Shown piece after piece: positions 7,087 to 17,681 of a stretch of 64,000 nt of DNA. The DNA lies in assembly GCF_028656935.1 (NCBI RefSeq), contig NZ_JAMDGZ010000001.1, positions 62,001 to 126,000 of the forward strand, given 5' to 3'. The number at the start of each line of letters is the position of its first letter. The first letter of the stretch is position 1. Origin of the DNA: Pseudomonas rubra (lineage in GTDB: Bacteria > Pseudomonadota > Gammaproteobacteria > Pseudomonadales > Pseudomonadaceae). The position numbers and the translations under genes are program-made. A model generated the notes under the pieces. That model made no database searches, was not told the DNA's origin, and saw only the letters and a list, made by a program, of their open reading frames with translations.

Positions 7087-9140
7087 CGGAAGCTGTACGA
7101 TACCCCGGTATACACCGCAAATCCTTCGCCCGGGGTCGAGCGGGCAATGTCCAGGCCCTTATCGTCATAGCCAGGCGTGACGGTGGCGGCATAGCGCTTG
7201 TTGGTCAGGTTGCGCAGGTCCAGCCAGGCCTGCCAGTCCTGTTTCGGTGCGTTGTAGCCCAGGGTGGCGCCGAGAATGGCATAGGCGTCGGCCGGGTAGC
7301 TGTTGGCGTAGTCGACCTGGACCTTGGAGGCCATCTGCGTGTTGATCCCGGCATACAGGCCACTGGGCAGGTCGAAGCGCAGTTCGGCCTGGTAGTAGTG
7401 CATGGGGATGCCTGGCAGACGGTTGTCGCCAAAGGTTTTATCGTCGCGGTAGTGGAAGTCGCTGAAGGTATAGGCCTGGCGCAGGCTCAGCTTGCCGACC
7501 GCAGCGCGCTCCCAGAGCAGGCTGTCGAGGCCGGCTTCGACGCCCTGGTGGACAGTGGGGCTGGCGTTGTATTCCTTGGCGGGCATCCCCTGCACGATCT
7601 CCACGGCTAGCAGTTCATGGCGCACCTGCGAGTAGTACCAGGCAAGGTCCCAGTGGCCGATTGCCGAATCGCCGCGGGCTCCCAGTTCCAGGGTGGTGGC
7701 GGTCTGATTCTGCATTTCGATCGGCTGGGTGGTGCTGGTCGAGCTCCAGATCAGCGACCATGGGTGTGGCGGTTCCACCGAGCGGCTCAGATTGCCATAA
7801 ACCTGCAACTGCGGGTTGATGTCGTAGCGCAGGCCCAGGCGCGGGGCGTAGTCCCAGTCATGCTGGCTGACTTTGCCGCCGTTGTCGGGGTAGGTCACGG
7901 CACTTTCGCGACGGGTGTAGATCATCGCCAGGCCGCTGGTCAGCCACAGGTCGGGGATCAGCTCCAGGTCGTTGCTCATATGCAGGACAGTGTCCGAGCC
8001 CTGGTAGGTGAAATCACGGATTTTCGCACCGAACACGCCATTCACCCGCGCGTATTGCGAAGCACCGCTGTTGGGCAGGTGCTTGGTGGTGCGCCAGCCG
8101 ACGGTGGTTTTGCTCTCGTGTCCAAAGAGGGTGTGGCGGCGCTGATAGTTCAGGGTACCGCTGACGTCGCTGTAGGCGACCTTCAGGCGCATCGGGCCTT
8201 CGCGCAGGTCCATCGGATAGTCGTGATAGACAAGGGCTGCTTCGAGTTGCGAATCGTCATCGAGGTAGAAGGTGGTCTTGTTTCCCAGCCAGGTACTGCC
8301 CGGTTGCGGGCGGCTGTCATCGCGGCTCAGGTAGGACGGGTTCGCCGCACGCGGATCATGCTTGATCTGCGCCTTGGTCAAGCGCCCGGCAAGATCGTTC
8401 TCGGTCTCTCGATAACGCAGGTAGAAGCGGGTTTCCAGGTTCGGGTTGAAGCGGTAGCCGACGTTGGCGGCGATGCCCTTGCTGCTGCCGCTGCTGTGAT
8501 CCTGGTAGCCGTCGTACTCCGAGTCGGTCAGCGCCACGTAGTAGTCCAGGTCGCCCAGGACCTGGCCGGAGCTGATCTGGCGCTTGGCATAGCCACGGCT
8601 GCCCAGCTCGTAGCGCAGTTGCAGCGGTGCGGCGTCGTGGCCGGTGTGGGTGACATAGTCGATAGCGCCGCCCAGGGCCAGCGAGCCCTTGTCGAAACCG
8701 TTGGCGCCGCGTAGCACTTCGGCGCGGCTTAGCCACAGCGGTTCGAACAGCTCATAGGGGGTGCCGCCCGGGCCGGTCAACGGCAAGCCATCGAACATCG
8801 TGTAGACGCCCGAGCCATGGGCGCCGGGTGCACGGTTGATGCCCGAACCACGGATCGACAGTTTGATGCCATCGTTGCCGGCCGACTGGGCGAACACCCC
8901 CGGTTGGTACGCGAGCACATCCTGGTTGCTGGCGACCCGGCCTTGCTCGACCCGCTGCATGTCGATCAGGTTGCTGGCGCCGGGCACCTGTTGCAGGCGT
9001 TGGCGAGCGTCCTGCAGCTCGCTGTGCTCCTGTTCGTGGATCAGCACCTGGCCGAGCTCGATGCTTTCGTTGGCGTAGCTGGAGGTGCTGCAGGCGACCA
9101 ACAAGGCCAGGTAGGTACGAGGGGGCAGAGGGGAACGCAT
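7083..9140 (-). CDS. TonB-dependent outer-membrane receptor, substrate unknown
   Basis: 685 residues. The start at 9140 has GGAG five bases upstream. A signal peptide (about 1-23, ending SSYA) is followed by a plug domain (about 45-160, with LSIRGSGINR and AEVLRGANGFDKGSLALGGA) and a 22-strand-type barrel ending VYTGVSYSFR. There is no extended N-terminal signalling domain, so it is a plain receptor rather than a FecA/FpvA-type transducer. The last residue is arginine after the phenylalanine usual at this position. No Fur box was seen upstream. A HTH-only LuxR gene is divergent across 205 bp and could regulate it. Siderophore, metal or another ligand cannot be told from sequence alone. Confidence 0.88.
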   Translation of the reverse strand: MRSPLPPRTYLALLVACSTSSYANESIELGQVLIHEQEHSELQDARQRLQQVPGASNLIDMQRVEQGRVASNQDVLAYQPGVFAQSAGNDGIKLSIRGSGINRAPGAHGSGVYTMFDGLPLTGPGGTPYELFEPLWLSRAEVLRGANGFDKGSLALGGAIDYVTHTGHDAAPLQLRYELGSRGYAKRQISSGQVLGDLDYYVALTDSEYDGYQDHSSGSSKGIAANVGYRFNPNLETRFYLRYRETENDLAGRLTKAQIKHDPRAANPSYLSRDDSRPQPGSTWLGNKTTFYLDDDSQLEAALVYHDYPMDLREGPMRLKVAYSDVSGTLNYQRRHTLFGHESKTTVGWRTTKHLPNSGASQYARVNGVFGAKIRDFTYQGSDTVLHMSNDLELIPDLWLTSGLAMIYTRRESAVTYPDNGGKVSQHDWDYAPRLGLRYDINPQLQVYGNLSRSVEPPHPWSLIWSSTSTTQPIEMQNQTATTLELGARGDSAIGHWDLAWYYSQVRHELLAVEIVQGMPAKEYNASPTVHQGVEAGLDSLLWERAAVGKLSLRQAYTFSDFHYRDDKTFGDNRLPGIPMHYYQAELRFDLPSGLYAGINTQMASKVQVDYANSYPADAYAILGATLGYNAPKQDWQAWLDLRNLTNKRYAATVTPGYDDKGLDIARSTPGEGFAVYTGVSYSFR

Positions 9141-9345
9141 CGGGGCTCCGAGTCAAGGCGCAAAGGGCTATTGGCATGTCAGACGCTCGAACGGGCGAGC
9201 AGAGCACGCGGCGTTGTTCTGCGCGGTTTTGTAGGCTGGCGCGGGACAAATGCCGCAGCTCGCCTGCACTGTCGCGCTCTTCGTATGGTGGACACCTTTC
9301 CTTTCCGCCCCGGGCTTCCCGGGGTCGTCCATACGGAGACTGACC

Positions 9346-9600
9346 ATGCCTGCATGTTTGCCAGTAACACAGAGCAATACAGACGCTAACGATTCCCCCA
9401 TCTATCTGACCGGCCGGGAGGAGCAAGTATTGCTCTGGTGTGCCTATGGCAAGACGTCATGGGAAATTGGCCGGATCCTTCAATGCACGGAATCGACCGT
9501 GAACTTCCACATCGGCAACATCCTGCGCAAGTTTGCGGTGAACACCCGCGTCGGCGCCGTGATCAAGGCCCTGCGATACGGCATGTTGCGTCACCAATAA
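9346..9600 (+). CDS. HTH-only LuxR/GerE-family regulator
   Basis: 84 residues. The start at 9346 has CGGAG at 9334-9338. Almost the whole protein is a LuxR C-terminal DNA-binding domain: YLTGREEQVLLWCAYGKTSW, then EIGRILQCTESTVNFHIGNI, with the recognition helix STVNFHIGNILRKF. No receiver or autoinducer-binding domain is present, and the first 15 residues are polar. Freestanding LuxR domains (GerE-like) act as autonomous activators in some systems. It is divergent from the TonB receptor gene and is followed by a phage gpL homologue 32 bp downstream, so it may be the last host gene before the phage remnant or part of it. Confidence 0.8.
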   Translation: MPACLPVTQSNTDANDSPIYLTGREEQVLLWCAYGKTSWEIGRILQCTESTVNFHIGNILRKFAVNTRVGAVIKALRYGMLRHQ

Positions 9601-9632
9601 TGGCGGTGAACGTACAGTTTGAGGAGCACGTC

Positions 9633-10001
9633 ATGCATGACGAAGTCTGTTCAGCGGTCGCTGATGGTGTTTTGTCTCATCAGGATCCGTTCTGGCCCAA
9701 GGTTGAGGTAAAGGTCTTGCGCGAGCACTTGCGCCTGACACCGGCAACCAGCGATGCACGGCTCAGGGTGGCTGCACACAGTGCAATGATCCAGGTGGCC
9801 AGGGAGTTTGCCCAATGGCGCTGGCAGCTGCGTGACCGGGGGTACAAGCAACTGGCCGATCTGTGCGACGGCGACAGTTGTTCATTGAATTTCTGCTATT
9901 TGCGCGCCCTGGTCGAGCACACTCGCAAGGCGCTGCAGGCGTATCGCCTGAGCATTGACCTTGAAGCGCCTGCCGGGCCTGGCGAGGTGGGGGATGAGTG
10001 A
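9633..10001 (+). CDS. Phage head completion/stabilisation protein (P2 gpL-like)
   Basis: 122 residues starting at 9633, chosen for GAGGAG at 9621-9626; an alternative ATG at 9600 overlaps the preceding stop codon. It matches the pattern of P2-like gpL: an N-terminal FWPKVEVKVLREHLRLTPAT segment, then VAAHSAMIQVAREFAQWRWQ and YLRALVEHTRKALQAYR. gpL caps the portal after DNA packaging. In P2 it is followed by tail gene X and a holin; here the next gene is directly a holin, so the gene X equivalent is missing. It is part of a small phage remnant, and no other capsid genes are present. Confidence 0.72.
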   Translation: MHDEVCSAVADGVLSHQDPFWPKVEVKVLREHLRLTPATSDARLRVAAHSAMIQVAREFAQWRWQLRDRGYKQLADLCDGDSCSLNFCYLRALVEHTRKALQAYRLSIDLEAPAGPGEVGDE

Positions 10002-10341
10002 TGCGACCAGTGCCAACCTCTCCAGTATGTTCGTCGGCCTGGGCCTGGCGTTCTCGGTACCGGTGGTGGACGGCGATGCCATTTTTGGTGCGCTGCTGGG
10101 TGCCTGGCTGGTGGTCAGTACCCGCGGGGCATTGAAAGTCTGGCAGCGTATTGGCTCGCTGCTTCTGTCTGCCGGTGTCGGCTATCTGTTCACCCCTTTG
10201 GTACTGCTGACGGCGCCCTTTTTGTCGAACGGTGTCGCGGCGTTCATCGGTTCGGTCGTGGTGATTCCGATTTGCATCAAAGTGATGATCTGGCTGGACT
10301 CAGCCGACCTCAAAGACATCCTGCAGCGGCTGCGAGGTTGA
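9994..10341 (+). CDS. Putative phage holin (Phage_holin_8-like)
   Basis: 115 residues. The ATG at 9994 overlaps the gpL stop region by eight bases and is preceded by GAGGTGGGGG, which suggests translational coupling. Hydrophobic segments occur around residues 10-25 (MFVGLGLAFSVPVV), 27-40, 55-80 (GSLLLSAGVGYLFTPLVLL) and 85-102, followed by a charged C-terminal tail (SADLKDILQRLRG), as in small phage holins. Holins form the inner-membrane lesion that releases endolysin. No endolysin or spanin genes follow, so it is unlikely to work as a lysis cassette here. It converges with the CI-type repressor gene, with no gap between their stop codons. Confidence 0.65.
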   Translation: MSDATSANLSSMFVGLGLAFSVPVVDGDAIFGALLGAWLVVSTRGALKVWQRIGSLLLSAGVGYLFTPLVLLTAPFLSNGVAAFIGSVVVIPICIKVMIWLDSADLKDILQRLRG

Positions 10342-10746
10342 TCAAGGTGTTTGAGCTGCCGGGACAATCAGGCCGCACAACTGCTCGAGCTTGTCTTCCA
10401 GCACGCGCAGCCGTTGCTTTTCTTCAATCATCAGCGCGATGACCTGCAAGTCAGCTGCGCTCAGGCTACGCAATTGTGCCAGCAACTGCGTTTCCAGGTC
10501 CTGGCTGGGCTGGTCTGTTGCTGGGGGGCGCCGTTGCGGACCTTCGCCGAGCAGCAGCCAGTCCAGGCAAATGCCGGATCGGGCGGCAATGTCTATGCAG
10601 ATCGCGTAAGGGATGCTGTTGCGTCCTTTCCAACTGCTGAGGGTTTGCGGGCTGACTCCCAGTGCATGGGAAAGCCCGGAATCGGTGCTGGCGGCGGTGA
10701 TGAGTTTGAGTCGGCTCAAGACGGCAGCAAAATCTTGGTTACTCAT
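10342..10746 (-). CDS. CI-type phage repressor with a single HTH domain
   Basis: 134 residues with an N-terminal Bacteriophage-CI-repressor-type helix-turn-helix (about residues 8-68): SGLSHALGVSPQTLSSWKGR and then IDIAARSGICLDWLLLGEGP, a pattern typical of P2-like and HP1-like repressors. The C-terminal half (SQDLETQLLAQLRSLSAADL, then EEKQRLRVLEDKLEQL) is a likely helical dimerisation region. There is no LexA-type peptidase domain, so RecA-triggered self-cleavage is not expected. It is divergent from a small ORF and an Ogr-type activator across an AT-rich 105-bp spacer that probably holds its operators, the layout of a P2-like switch. Confidence 0.78.
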   Translation of the reverse strand: MSNQDFAAVLSRLKLITAASTDSGLSHALGVSPQTLSSWKGRNSIPYAICIDIAARSGICLDWLLLGEGPQRRPPATDQPSQDLETQLLAQLRSLSAADLQVIALMIEEKQRLRVLEDKLEQLCGLIVPAAQTP

Positions 10747-10851
10747 TTTGTGTATCCGAAAGGCCTGTTGATATAATTTTCCGTAATAAAATACGCAAAT
10801 TGAGTAATCTTATTCTGTAACATTCAACGCCACTTCAAAGGAACAACTTCA
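10747..10851. promoter_or_regulatory. AT-rich divergent switch region
   Basis: This 105-bp spacer between the repressor and the small ORF is markedly richer in A and T than its surroundings (for example AATAAAATACGCAAATTGAG). Placement between a CI-type gene and the opposite early transcript makes it the likely operator/promoter region. I could not define a clean operator repeat by eye. Confidence 0.45.
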
Positions 10852-11022
10852 ATGATGAAAAGAAAACATGAGGCGAAGACAAAATCCTACTTAGATCTGT
10901 CGGGAAGCTTACAGCAGATTAGCAGGTTGATGAACGAGGCACGGACGGGCAAAGGGGCTACCACTGTGGCTTTTCCAGGTTTCATTCCGGTGGCAGCTGA
11001 TTGCTCAGGGAGGCGCCGTTGA
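10852..11022 (+). CDS. 56-residue ORF in the phage switch position, function unknown
   Basis: It runs from ATG at 10852 (a second ATG follows at once) to TGA at 11020-11022, with AAAGGA at 10838-10843. The product is basic at its start (MMKRKHEAKTKS), then LSGSLQQISRLMNEARTGKG. It lies where P2-like phages keep a Cox or Cro-like gene opposite the repressor, but no HTH is evident. Its stop overlaps the TTG start of the Ogr-type gene, and that gene's ribosome-binding site lies inside this ORF, so translation of the two is probably coupled. No family recognised. Confidence 0.5.
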   Translation: MMKRKHEAKTKSYLDLSGSLQQISRLMNEARTGKGATTVAFPGFIPVAADCSGRRR

Positions 11023-11339
11023 GTACCTACAAACTGGTATACCCTCACTGCAAAGGCCGTATGCGTATACGCACCAGTGAAGGGCGTCATATCTTTCTTC
11101 GAATCGCGTATCTGCAATGCACTACCGAGGCGTGTGGCTGGTCAGTACGGGCCGAGTTCGAAATGACCCATGAGTTGTCACCCAGCGGGATGCCAGACCC
11201 GCAGGTCTATCTACCCCGTGCCAATGGCGAGGTGCGCAAGGCCGCACTGGAACCTGGCCTGCTGAAAAAGCCTGGCCTGCGCGCGCGCAGAGCGTCATCA
11301 GTCAAGGCGAACAAGGCCCTTGGGCCCAATTGCGCCTGA
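11019..11339 (+). CDS. Ogr/Delta-type zinc-finger late activator, zinc site altered
   Basis: 106 residues from a TTG at 11019 with GGGAGG at 11008-11013. It matches the P2 Ogr/Delta family: STYKLVYPHCKGRMRIRTSE, then LRIAYLQCTTEACGWSVRAE, then FEMTHELSPSGMPDP. The family coordinates zinc through CPHC and CxxxxC motifs. Here the first cysteine is tyrosine (YPHC; codon TAC, one transition from TGC), leaving three ligands, so the protein may be inactive or may bind zinc differently. Family members recruit RNA polymerase to phage late promoters. The C-terminal 40 residues are basic and longer than usual. It ends 60 bp before the nuoN stop, with a bidirectional terminator between. Confidence 0.75.
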   Translation: MSTYKLVYPHCKGRMRIRTSEGRHIFLRIAYLQCTTEACGWSVRAEFEMTHELSPSGMPDPQVYLPRANGEVRKAALEPGLLKKPGLRARRASSVKANKALGPNCA

Positions 11340-11357
11340 GTGACAAGGCGAAAACGA

Positions 11358-11383
11358 AAACACCCCGCCGAGGCGGGGTGTTT
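11358..11383. terminator. Bidirectional terminator between ogr-like gene and nuo operon
   Basis: AAACACCCCGCC-GA-GGCGGGGTGTTT is a perfect 12-bp stem. It sits between the Ogr-like gene ending at 11339 and nuoN ending at 11400 on the other strand, with short A/T runs on both sides. Confidence 0.8.
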
Positions 11384-11399
11384 GTCATTGCAGCAGTGA

Positions 11400-12869
11400 T
11401 CAGCCGATCAGTTGCAGGCCAGCATGCTGAACCATGTCCAGCAATGGCTGCGGGTACACACCCAGCACGAAGGCGAGGATCGCGATGGCCAGCAGCATTA
11501 CGCCGCCGGTGCGCTGTTCCCAGTTCAGCGGGGCGTCGTGGCGACGCAGGTTTGGCTCGATCAGGAACAGGGTGACCATCACGCGCAGGTAGTAGAACAC
11601 GCCAATGGCGCTACCGATCACCAGGGCACCGACCAGCCACCACAGCTGCGACTCGACGCCGGTGGCGATGATGTAGAACTTGCCGATGAAGCCTGCGGTC
11701 AGCGGAATACCGGCCAGCGACAGCATCATCACGGTCAGTACCGCCGTCAAGTACGGACGGCGCCAGAACAGGCCGCGGTACTCGTACAGGGCGTCGGCGT
11801 CACGACCGTTGTACGGCGAGGACATCAGGGTGATCACACCGAAGGCACCGAGGCTGGTGATCACGTAGGTGACCAGGTACACGCCGATGGCTTCCACAGC
11901 CAGGCCCTTGCTCGCCACCAGGGCGATCAGCAGGTAACCGAAGTGGGCAATCGAGGAGTAACCCAGCAGACGCTTGAGGTTGCTCTGGGTCAGCGCCAAC
12001 AGGTTACCGATCAGGATCGAGGCCACGGCAATCACCGACAGCACGGTGGTCAGCACGCCACTGCTGGCAGCAGGGGAGAGCATGAACAGGCGTACCACCA
12101 CGGCGAACACGGCAACCTTGCTGGCGGTGGCCAGGAAGGCGGCAACCGGTGCCGGAGCACCTTCATAGACGTCCGGGGTCCACAGGTGGAAAGGCACCAG
12201 CGACAGTTTGAATGCCAGGCCGACCAGCATCATGCCCAGGCCCAGCTGGGCGATCATGCTCGGCATGCTGGTGGTTGCCAGGGCCTTGCCGATACCGTCG
12301 AAGCTCAGGCTGCCAGCGTCGGCATACAGTAGCGCCATGCCGAACAGCAGGAAGGCGGAACCGGCGGCCGAGAGCACCATGTACTTGATGCCGGCTTCCA
12401 GCGAGCGCTTGTTGAAGAACGCATAGGCGACCAGGCCGTAGACCGGTACCGACAGCAGCTCCAGGCCAATGAACAGGCCCGCCAGGTGTTGCGCACAGAC
12501 CAGCACCAGACCACCCAGGGCAGCCATCAGAATCAGCAGGTACAGTTCTTCGCGGTTGCCCGGGTAGCCCTTGCCGCCATCACCCAGGTAAGCATGGGCG
12601 AGGGTGACGCAGGCCAGGGTGGCGACCAGGATCAGCGCCATGTACAGGCAGGCGAAGTTGTCGATGGTCAGCAGCGGGGTCACTGCCAGTGGCGCAACCT
12701 TCAAGCTCGGGATGATCGACAGCAGGGCCAGGTTCAGGCCCACGGTCGACAGCAGGAAGGTTTGCGAGTGGTTGCGGCGCCAGGCGATCGCCAGCATCAC
12801 CACGACAGTGGTGATGGTGAGGATCAGCAGCGGCGCAAGCGCGATAAAGTGTTGAATCGTCAGGTCCAT
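11400..12869 (-). CDS. nuoN: NADH-quinone oxidoreductase subunit N
   Basis: 489 residues, close to E. coli NuoN (485). The start at 12869 gives [15 protein letters not shown]; the upstream frame extension is spurious. It is an antiporter-like membrane-arm subunit of complex I with about 14 hydrophobic helices, including [20 protein letters not shown], in the position of the broken helix and the lysines used for proton translocation. It is the last gene of the operon, seven bases after nuoM, and is followed by a bidirectional terminator. Confidence 0.96.
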   Translation of the reverse strand: MDLTIQHFIALAPLLILTITTVVVMLAIAWRRNHSQTFLLSTVGLNLALLSIIPSLKVAPLAVTPLLTIDNFACLYMALILVATLACVTLAHAYLGDGGKGYPGNREELYLLILMAALGGLVLVCAQHLAGLFIGLELLSVPVYGLVAYAFFNKRSLEAGIKYMVLSAAGSAFLLFGMALLYADAGSLSFDGIGKALATTSMPSMIAQLGLGMMLVGLAFKLSLVPFHLWTPDVYEGAPAPVAAFLATASKVAVFAVVVRLFMLSPAASSGVLTTVLSVIAVASILIGNLLALTQSNLKRLLGYSSIAHFGYLLIALVASKGLAVEAIGVYLVTYVITSLGAFGVITLMSSPYNGRDADALYEYRGLFWRRPYLTAVLTVMMLSLAGIPLTAGFIGKFYIIATGVESQLWWLVGALVIGSAIGVFYYLRVMVTLFLIEPNLRRHDAPLNWEQRTGGVMLLAIAILAFVLGVYPQPLLDMVQHAGLQLIG

Positions 12870-12876
12870 AGCGCTC

Positions 12877-14409
12877 TTACCGGGCCGAAGCGAGTTGAGT
12901 GAAAGCGGAGCCGAACCACTGCTGCACACCTGTCATGGTGGCGGCGGAAGTGTCGAGGAACGGCTGCGGGTAGACGCCCAGCAGGATCAGCAGGCCAGCC
13001 AGGCCCAGTACCATGATCAATTCGCGGGTATCCATGCCAGCCAGGACTTCATCCGACTTCGACGGGCCGAAGTAGGCACGGTGAATCATGATCAGCGAGT
13101 AGACCGAACCGAACACCAGGCCGCAGGTAGCGATGACGGTGATCCATGGCGAGACGGCGAAGGTGCCGATCAGGATCAGGAATTCACCCACGAAGTTACC
13201 GGCGCCCGGCATGCCGAGCGAGGCGGCGGCGAAGAACAGGCTGACGGCTGGCAGGTAGGCGATACGGTGCCACAAGCCGCCCATCTGACGCATGTCACGG
13301 GTGTGCAGACGCTCGTACAGCTGGCCGCTGAGGATAAACAGCGCCGCAGCCGAAATGCCATGCGCCAGCATCAGAATCACTGCGCCTTGCAAGGCTTGCG
13401 GGCTGCCGGAGTAGATACCGATCAGCACGAAGCCCATGTGGGACACGCTGGAGAAGGCGATCAGGCGCTTGATATCAGTCTGGGCGAAGGCCAGGAACGC
13501 ACCGTAGAAGATCCCGATCAGACCCAGGGTCATGGCTATTGGTGCGAATTCGGCCGAGGCGTTGGGGAACAGCGGCAGCGCGAAACGCAGCAGGCCGTAG
13601 GCCGCCGTTTTCAGCAAGATACCCGCCAGGTCCACGGAGCCTGCGGTCGGTGCCTGGGCGTGAGCGTCAGGCAACCAGGAGTGGAACGGGACAACCGGCA
13701 GCTTGACCGCGAAGGCGATGAAGAAACCGAGCATCAGCAGGTACTCGGTGCCCGCCGGCAGGTCAGCCTTGAGCAACTGGGTGTAGTCGAAGGTGATTAC
13801 CCCGGTGTTGCTGTAGTTGACCAGAACCAGGCCGAGGATCGCCACCAGCATGATCAGGCCGCTGGCCTGGGTGAAGATGAAGAACTTGGTCGCGGCGTAG
13901 ATCCGGGTCTTCTTGCCATCCGAGGAACTGTGACCCCAGAGCGCGATGAGGAAATACATCGGCACCAGCATCATTTCCCAGAAGAAGAAGAACAGGAACA
14001 GGTCCAGGGCCAGGAACACACCGACCACGCCGCCGAGGATCCACATCAGGTTGAGGTGGAAGAAGCCTACGTGGCGGGTGATCTCTTTCCAGGAACACAG
14101 TACCGAGAGCACACCGAGCAGGCCGGTGAGCAGGATCATCAGCAGCGACAGGCCGTCCAGGGCCAGGTGCAGGCTGATGCCGAAGCGCTCGATCCACAGC
14201 ACTTTGAACTCGTAGGCCCACTGCGGTGCGGCACCCGGCGCAGGGGCCAGGGTGTAGTCGCCGTTGGCCCACAGCCAAAGGCCGGTAGCCAGCAGCAGGG
14301 ACATGGTCAGCAGCGCAATCCAGCGCGGCAGGGTGGCGCCGAAGCGCTCACCCAGCCAGCACAGCAGGCCGCCGATGAAGGGGATCAGGATCAGCCAAGG
14401 CAAAATCAT
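12877..14409 (-). CDS. nuoM: NADH-quinone oxidoreductase subunit M
   Basis: 510 residues (E. coli 509). It is an antiporter-like proton-pumping subunit of the complex I membrane arm. Typical stretches include [21 protein letters not shown] with the conserved glutamate of helix 5, [19 protein letters not shown], and [20 protein letters not shown]. The N-terminus [15 protein letters not shown] matches the family. The gene lies 39 bp downstream of nuoL and 7 bp before nuoN. Confidence 0.97.
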   Translation of the reverse strand: MILPWLILIPFIGGLLCWLGERFGATLPRWIALLTMSLLLATGLWLWANGDYTLAPAPGAAPQWAYEFKVLWIERFGISLHLALDGLSLLMILLTGLLGVLSVLCSWKEITRHVGFFHLNLMWILGGVVGVFLALDLFLFFFFWEMMLVPMYFLIALWGHSSSDGKKTRIYAATKFFIFTQASGLIMLVAILGLVLVNYSNTGVITFDYTQLLKADLPAGTEYLLMLGFFIAFAVKLPVVPFHSWLPDAHAQAPTAGSVDLAGILLKTAAYGLLRFALPLFPNASAEFAPIAMTLGLIGIFYGAFLAFAQTDIKRLIAFSSVSHMGFVLIGIYSGSPQALQGAVILMLAHGISAAALFILSGQLYERLHTRDMRQMGGLWHRIAYLPAVSLFFAAASLGMPGAGNFVGEFLILIGTFAVSPWITVIATCGLVFGSVYSLIMIHRAYFGPSKSDEVLAGMDTRELIMVLGLAGLLILLGVYPQPFLDTSAATMTGVQQWFGSAFTQLASAR

Positions 14410-14448
14410 GACGGGCTCAATTCCTTTCGCAAAGTCGCAAGGTTCATA

Positions 14449-16298
<1,850 letters not shown>

Positions 16299-16302
<4 letters not shown>

Positions 16303-16607
16303 CCGCGCATCTCACTGGCTGCATCGATGTCGAGGGTGTGGAAGCGGCGATACAGCTGCAGCAGGATCGCCAGGCCAATACTGGCCTCGGCCGCTGCCAG
16401 GCTGATCACCAGGATGAACATGATCTGCCCATCCGGTTGCGCCCAGCGGCTGCCCGCGACGATGAAGGCCAATGCCGAGGCGTTCATCATGATTTCCAGG
16501 CTCATCAACACGAAAAGAATGTTGCGGCGCACCATCAGGCCAACGAGGCCGAGGCAGAACAGGATGCCGGCGACTGCCAGGCCATGTTCGAGAGGAATTG
16601 CTGGCAT
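16299..16607 (-). CDS. nuoK: NADH-quinone oxidoreductase subunit K
   Basis: 102 residues, three transmembrane helices. It carries the two conserved membrane glutamates of NuoK in [10 protein letters not shown] and [12 protein letters not shown], which belong to the chain of charged residues through the membrane arm. Four bases separate it from nuoJ and its stop overlaps the nuoL start. Confidence 0.97.
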
Positions 16608-16611
16608 GTGA

Positions 16612-17112
16612 TTACTCCTTCGCCTCGTTGCGGCCGAGGTGGAAAGCCGTCACCGCTGCGGCGAGCAGCAGCATCGAGGCCAGTTCCACCACCAGCAGGT
16701 AAGGGCCGAACAGGCTGATGCCGACGGCCTTGGCGTCAACGGTGGTGTGGCCGATGCCGGCGCCGCTTTCGCTGGCGAACAGCACGTACAGCAGCTCGAC
16801 CAGCAGCAGTGCGCCAAGCACCACCGGGCCGAGCCAGATGCCCGGCTTGAGCCAGCCGCGCTCCTGGGCGACCGAAGCCGGCCCCAGGTTGAGCATCATC
16901 ACCACGAAGACGAACAGCACCATGATGGCGCCAGCATAGGCGATCACTTCCAGGACACCGGCGAACGGCGCGCCGAGGGCGAAGAAGGTCATCGCCACGG
17001 AGATCAGCGAAATGATCAGGTAGAGCAGGGCGTGCACCGGGTTGGTGTTGGTGATCACCCGAAGGGTGGACACCACAGCGACACCGGATGCGAAATAGAA
17101 AGCGAATTCCAT
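16612..17112 (-). CDS. nuoJ: NADH-quinone oxidoreductase subunit J
   Basis: 166 residues with five hydrophobic helices; [20 protein letters not shown] and [20 protein letters not shown] are the conserved cores, the latter holding the pi-bulge helix involved in coupling. A nine-base gap separates it from nuoI upstream. Confidence 0.96.
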   Translation of the reverse strand: MEFAFYFASGVAVVSTLRVITNTNPVHALLYLIISLISVAMTFFALGAPFAGVLEVIAYAGAIMVLFVFVVMMLNLGPASVAQERGWLKPGIWLGPVVLGALLLVELLYVLFASESGAGIGHTTVDAKAVGISLFGPYLLVVELASMLLLAAAVTAFHLGRNEAKE

Positions 17113-17121
17113 CTTTCTTCC

Positions 17122-17670
17122 TTAAGGGAGCAAGCTCTTCACGTTGATCGGCTCGGCTTCGTTCTGCGCGGCGCCTTTGGGCTTGCCGGCAACGGCCATA
17201 CCTGCAACACGGTAGAAGTTGTAGTCAGGGTTCTTGCCGGGGCCGGAGATCAGCAGATCCTCTTTCTCGTACACCAGGTCCTGACGTTTGAACTCGGCCA
17301 TTTCGAAATCCGGCGTGAGCTGGATCGCGGTGGTCGGGCAGGCTTCCTCGCAGAGGCCGCAGAAAATGCAACGGGAGAAGTTGATACGGAAGAACTCCGG
17401 GTACCAACGACCGTCTTCTGTTTCGGCTTTCTGCAGCGAGATGCAACCCACCGGGCAAGCCACGGCACACAGGTTGCACGCTACACAGCGCTCTTCGCCA
17501 TCCGGGTCGCGGGTCAGGACGATGCGGCCACGGTAGCGTGGCGGCAGGTAGACCGGCTCTTCGGGGTACTGCAGGGTGTCACGTTTGCGAAAACCGTGAG
17601 AGAACACCATCACCAGGCTGCGCAGCTGGGTACCAGTGCCCTTAACGATGTCGCCAATATACTTGAACAT
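17122..17670 (-). CDS. nuoI: NADH-quinone oxidoreductase subunit I (two 4Fe-4S clusters)
   Basis: 182 residues. It carries two ferredoxin-type motifs, [15 protein letters not shown] and [12 protein letters not shown], binding clusters N6a and N6b, which pass electrons from NuoG toward NuoB. The amphipathic N-terminus ([20 protein letters not shown]) anchors it to the membrane arm. It lies 11 bp downstream of nuoH. Confidence 0.97.
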   Translation of the reverse strand: MFKYIGDIVKGTGTQLRSLVMVFSHGFRKRDTLQYPEEPVYLPPRYRGRIVLTRDPDGEERCVACNLCAVACPVGCISLQKAETEDGRWYPEFFRINFSRCIFCGLCEEACPTTAIQLTPDFEMAEFKRQDLVYEKEDLLISGPGKNPDYNFYRVAGMAVAGKPKGAAQNEAEPINVKSLLP

Positions 17671-17681
17671 GGGTCAAATCC

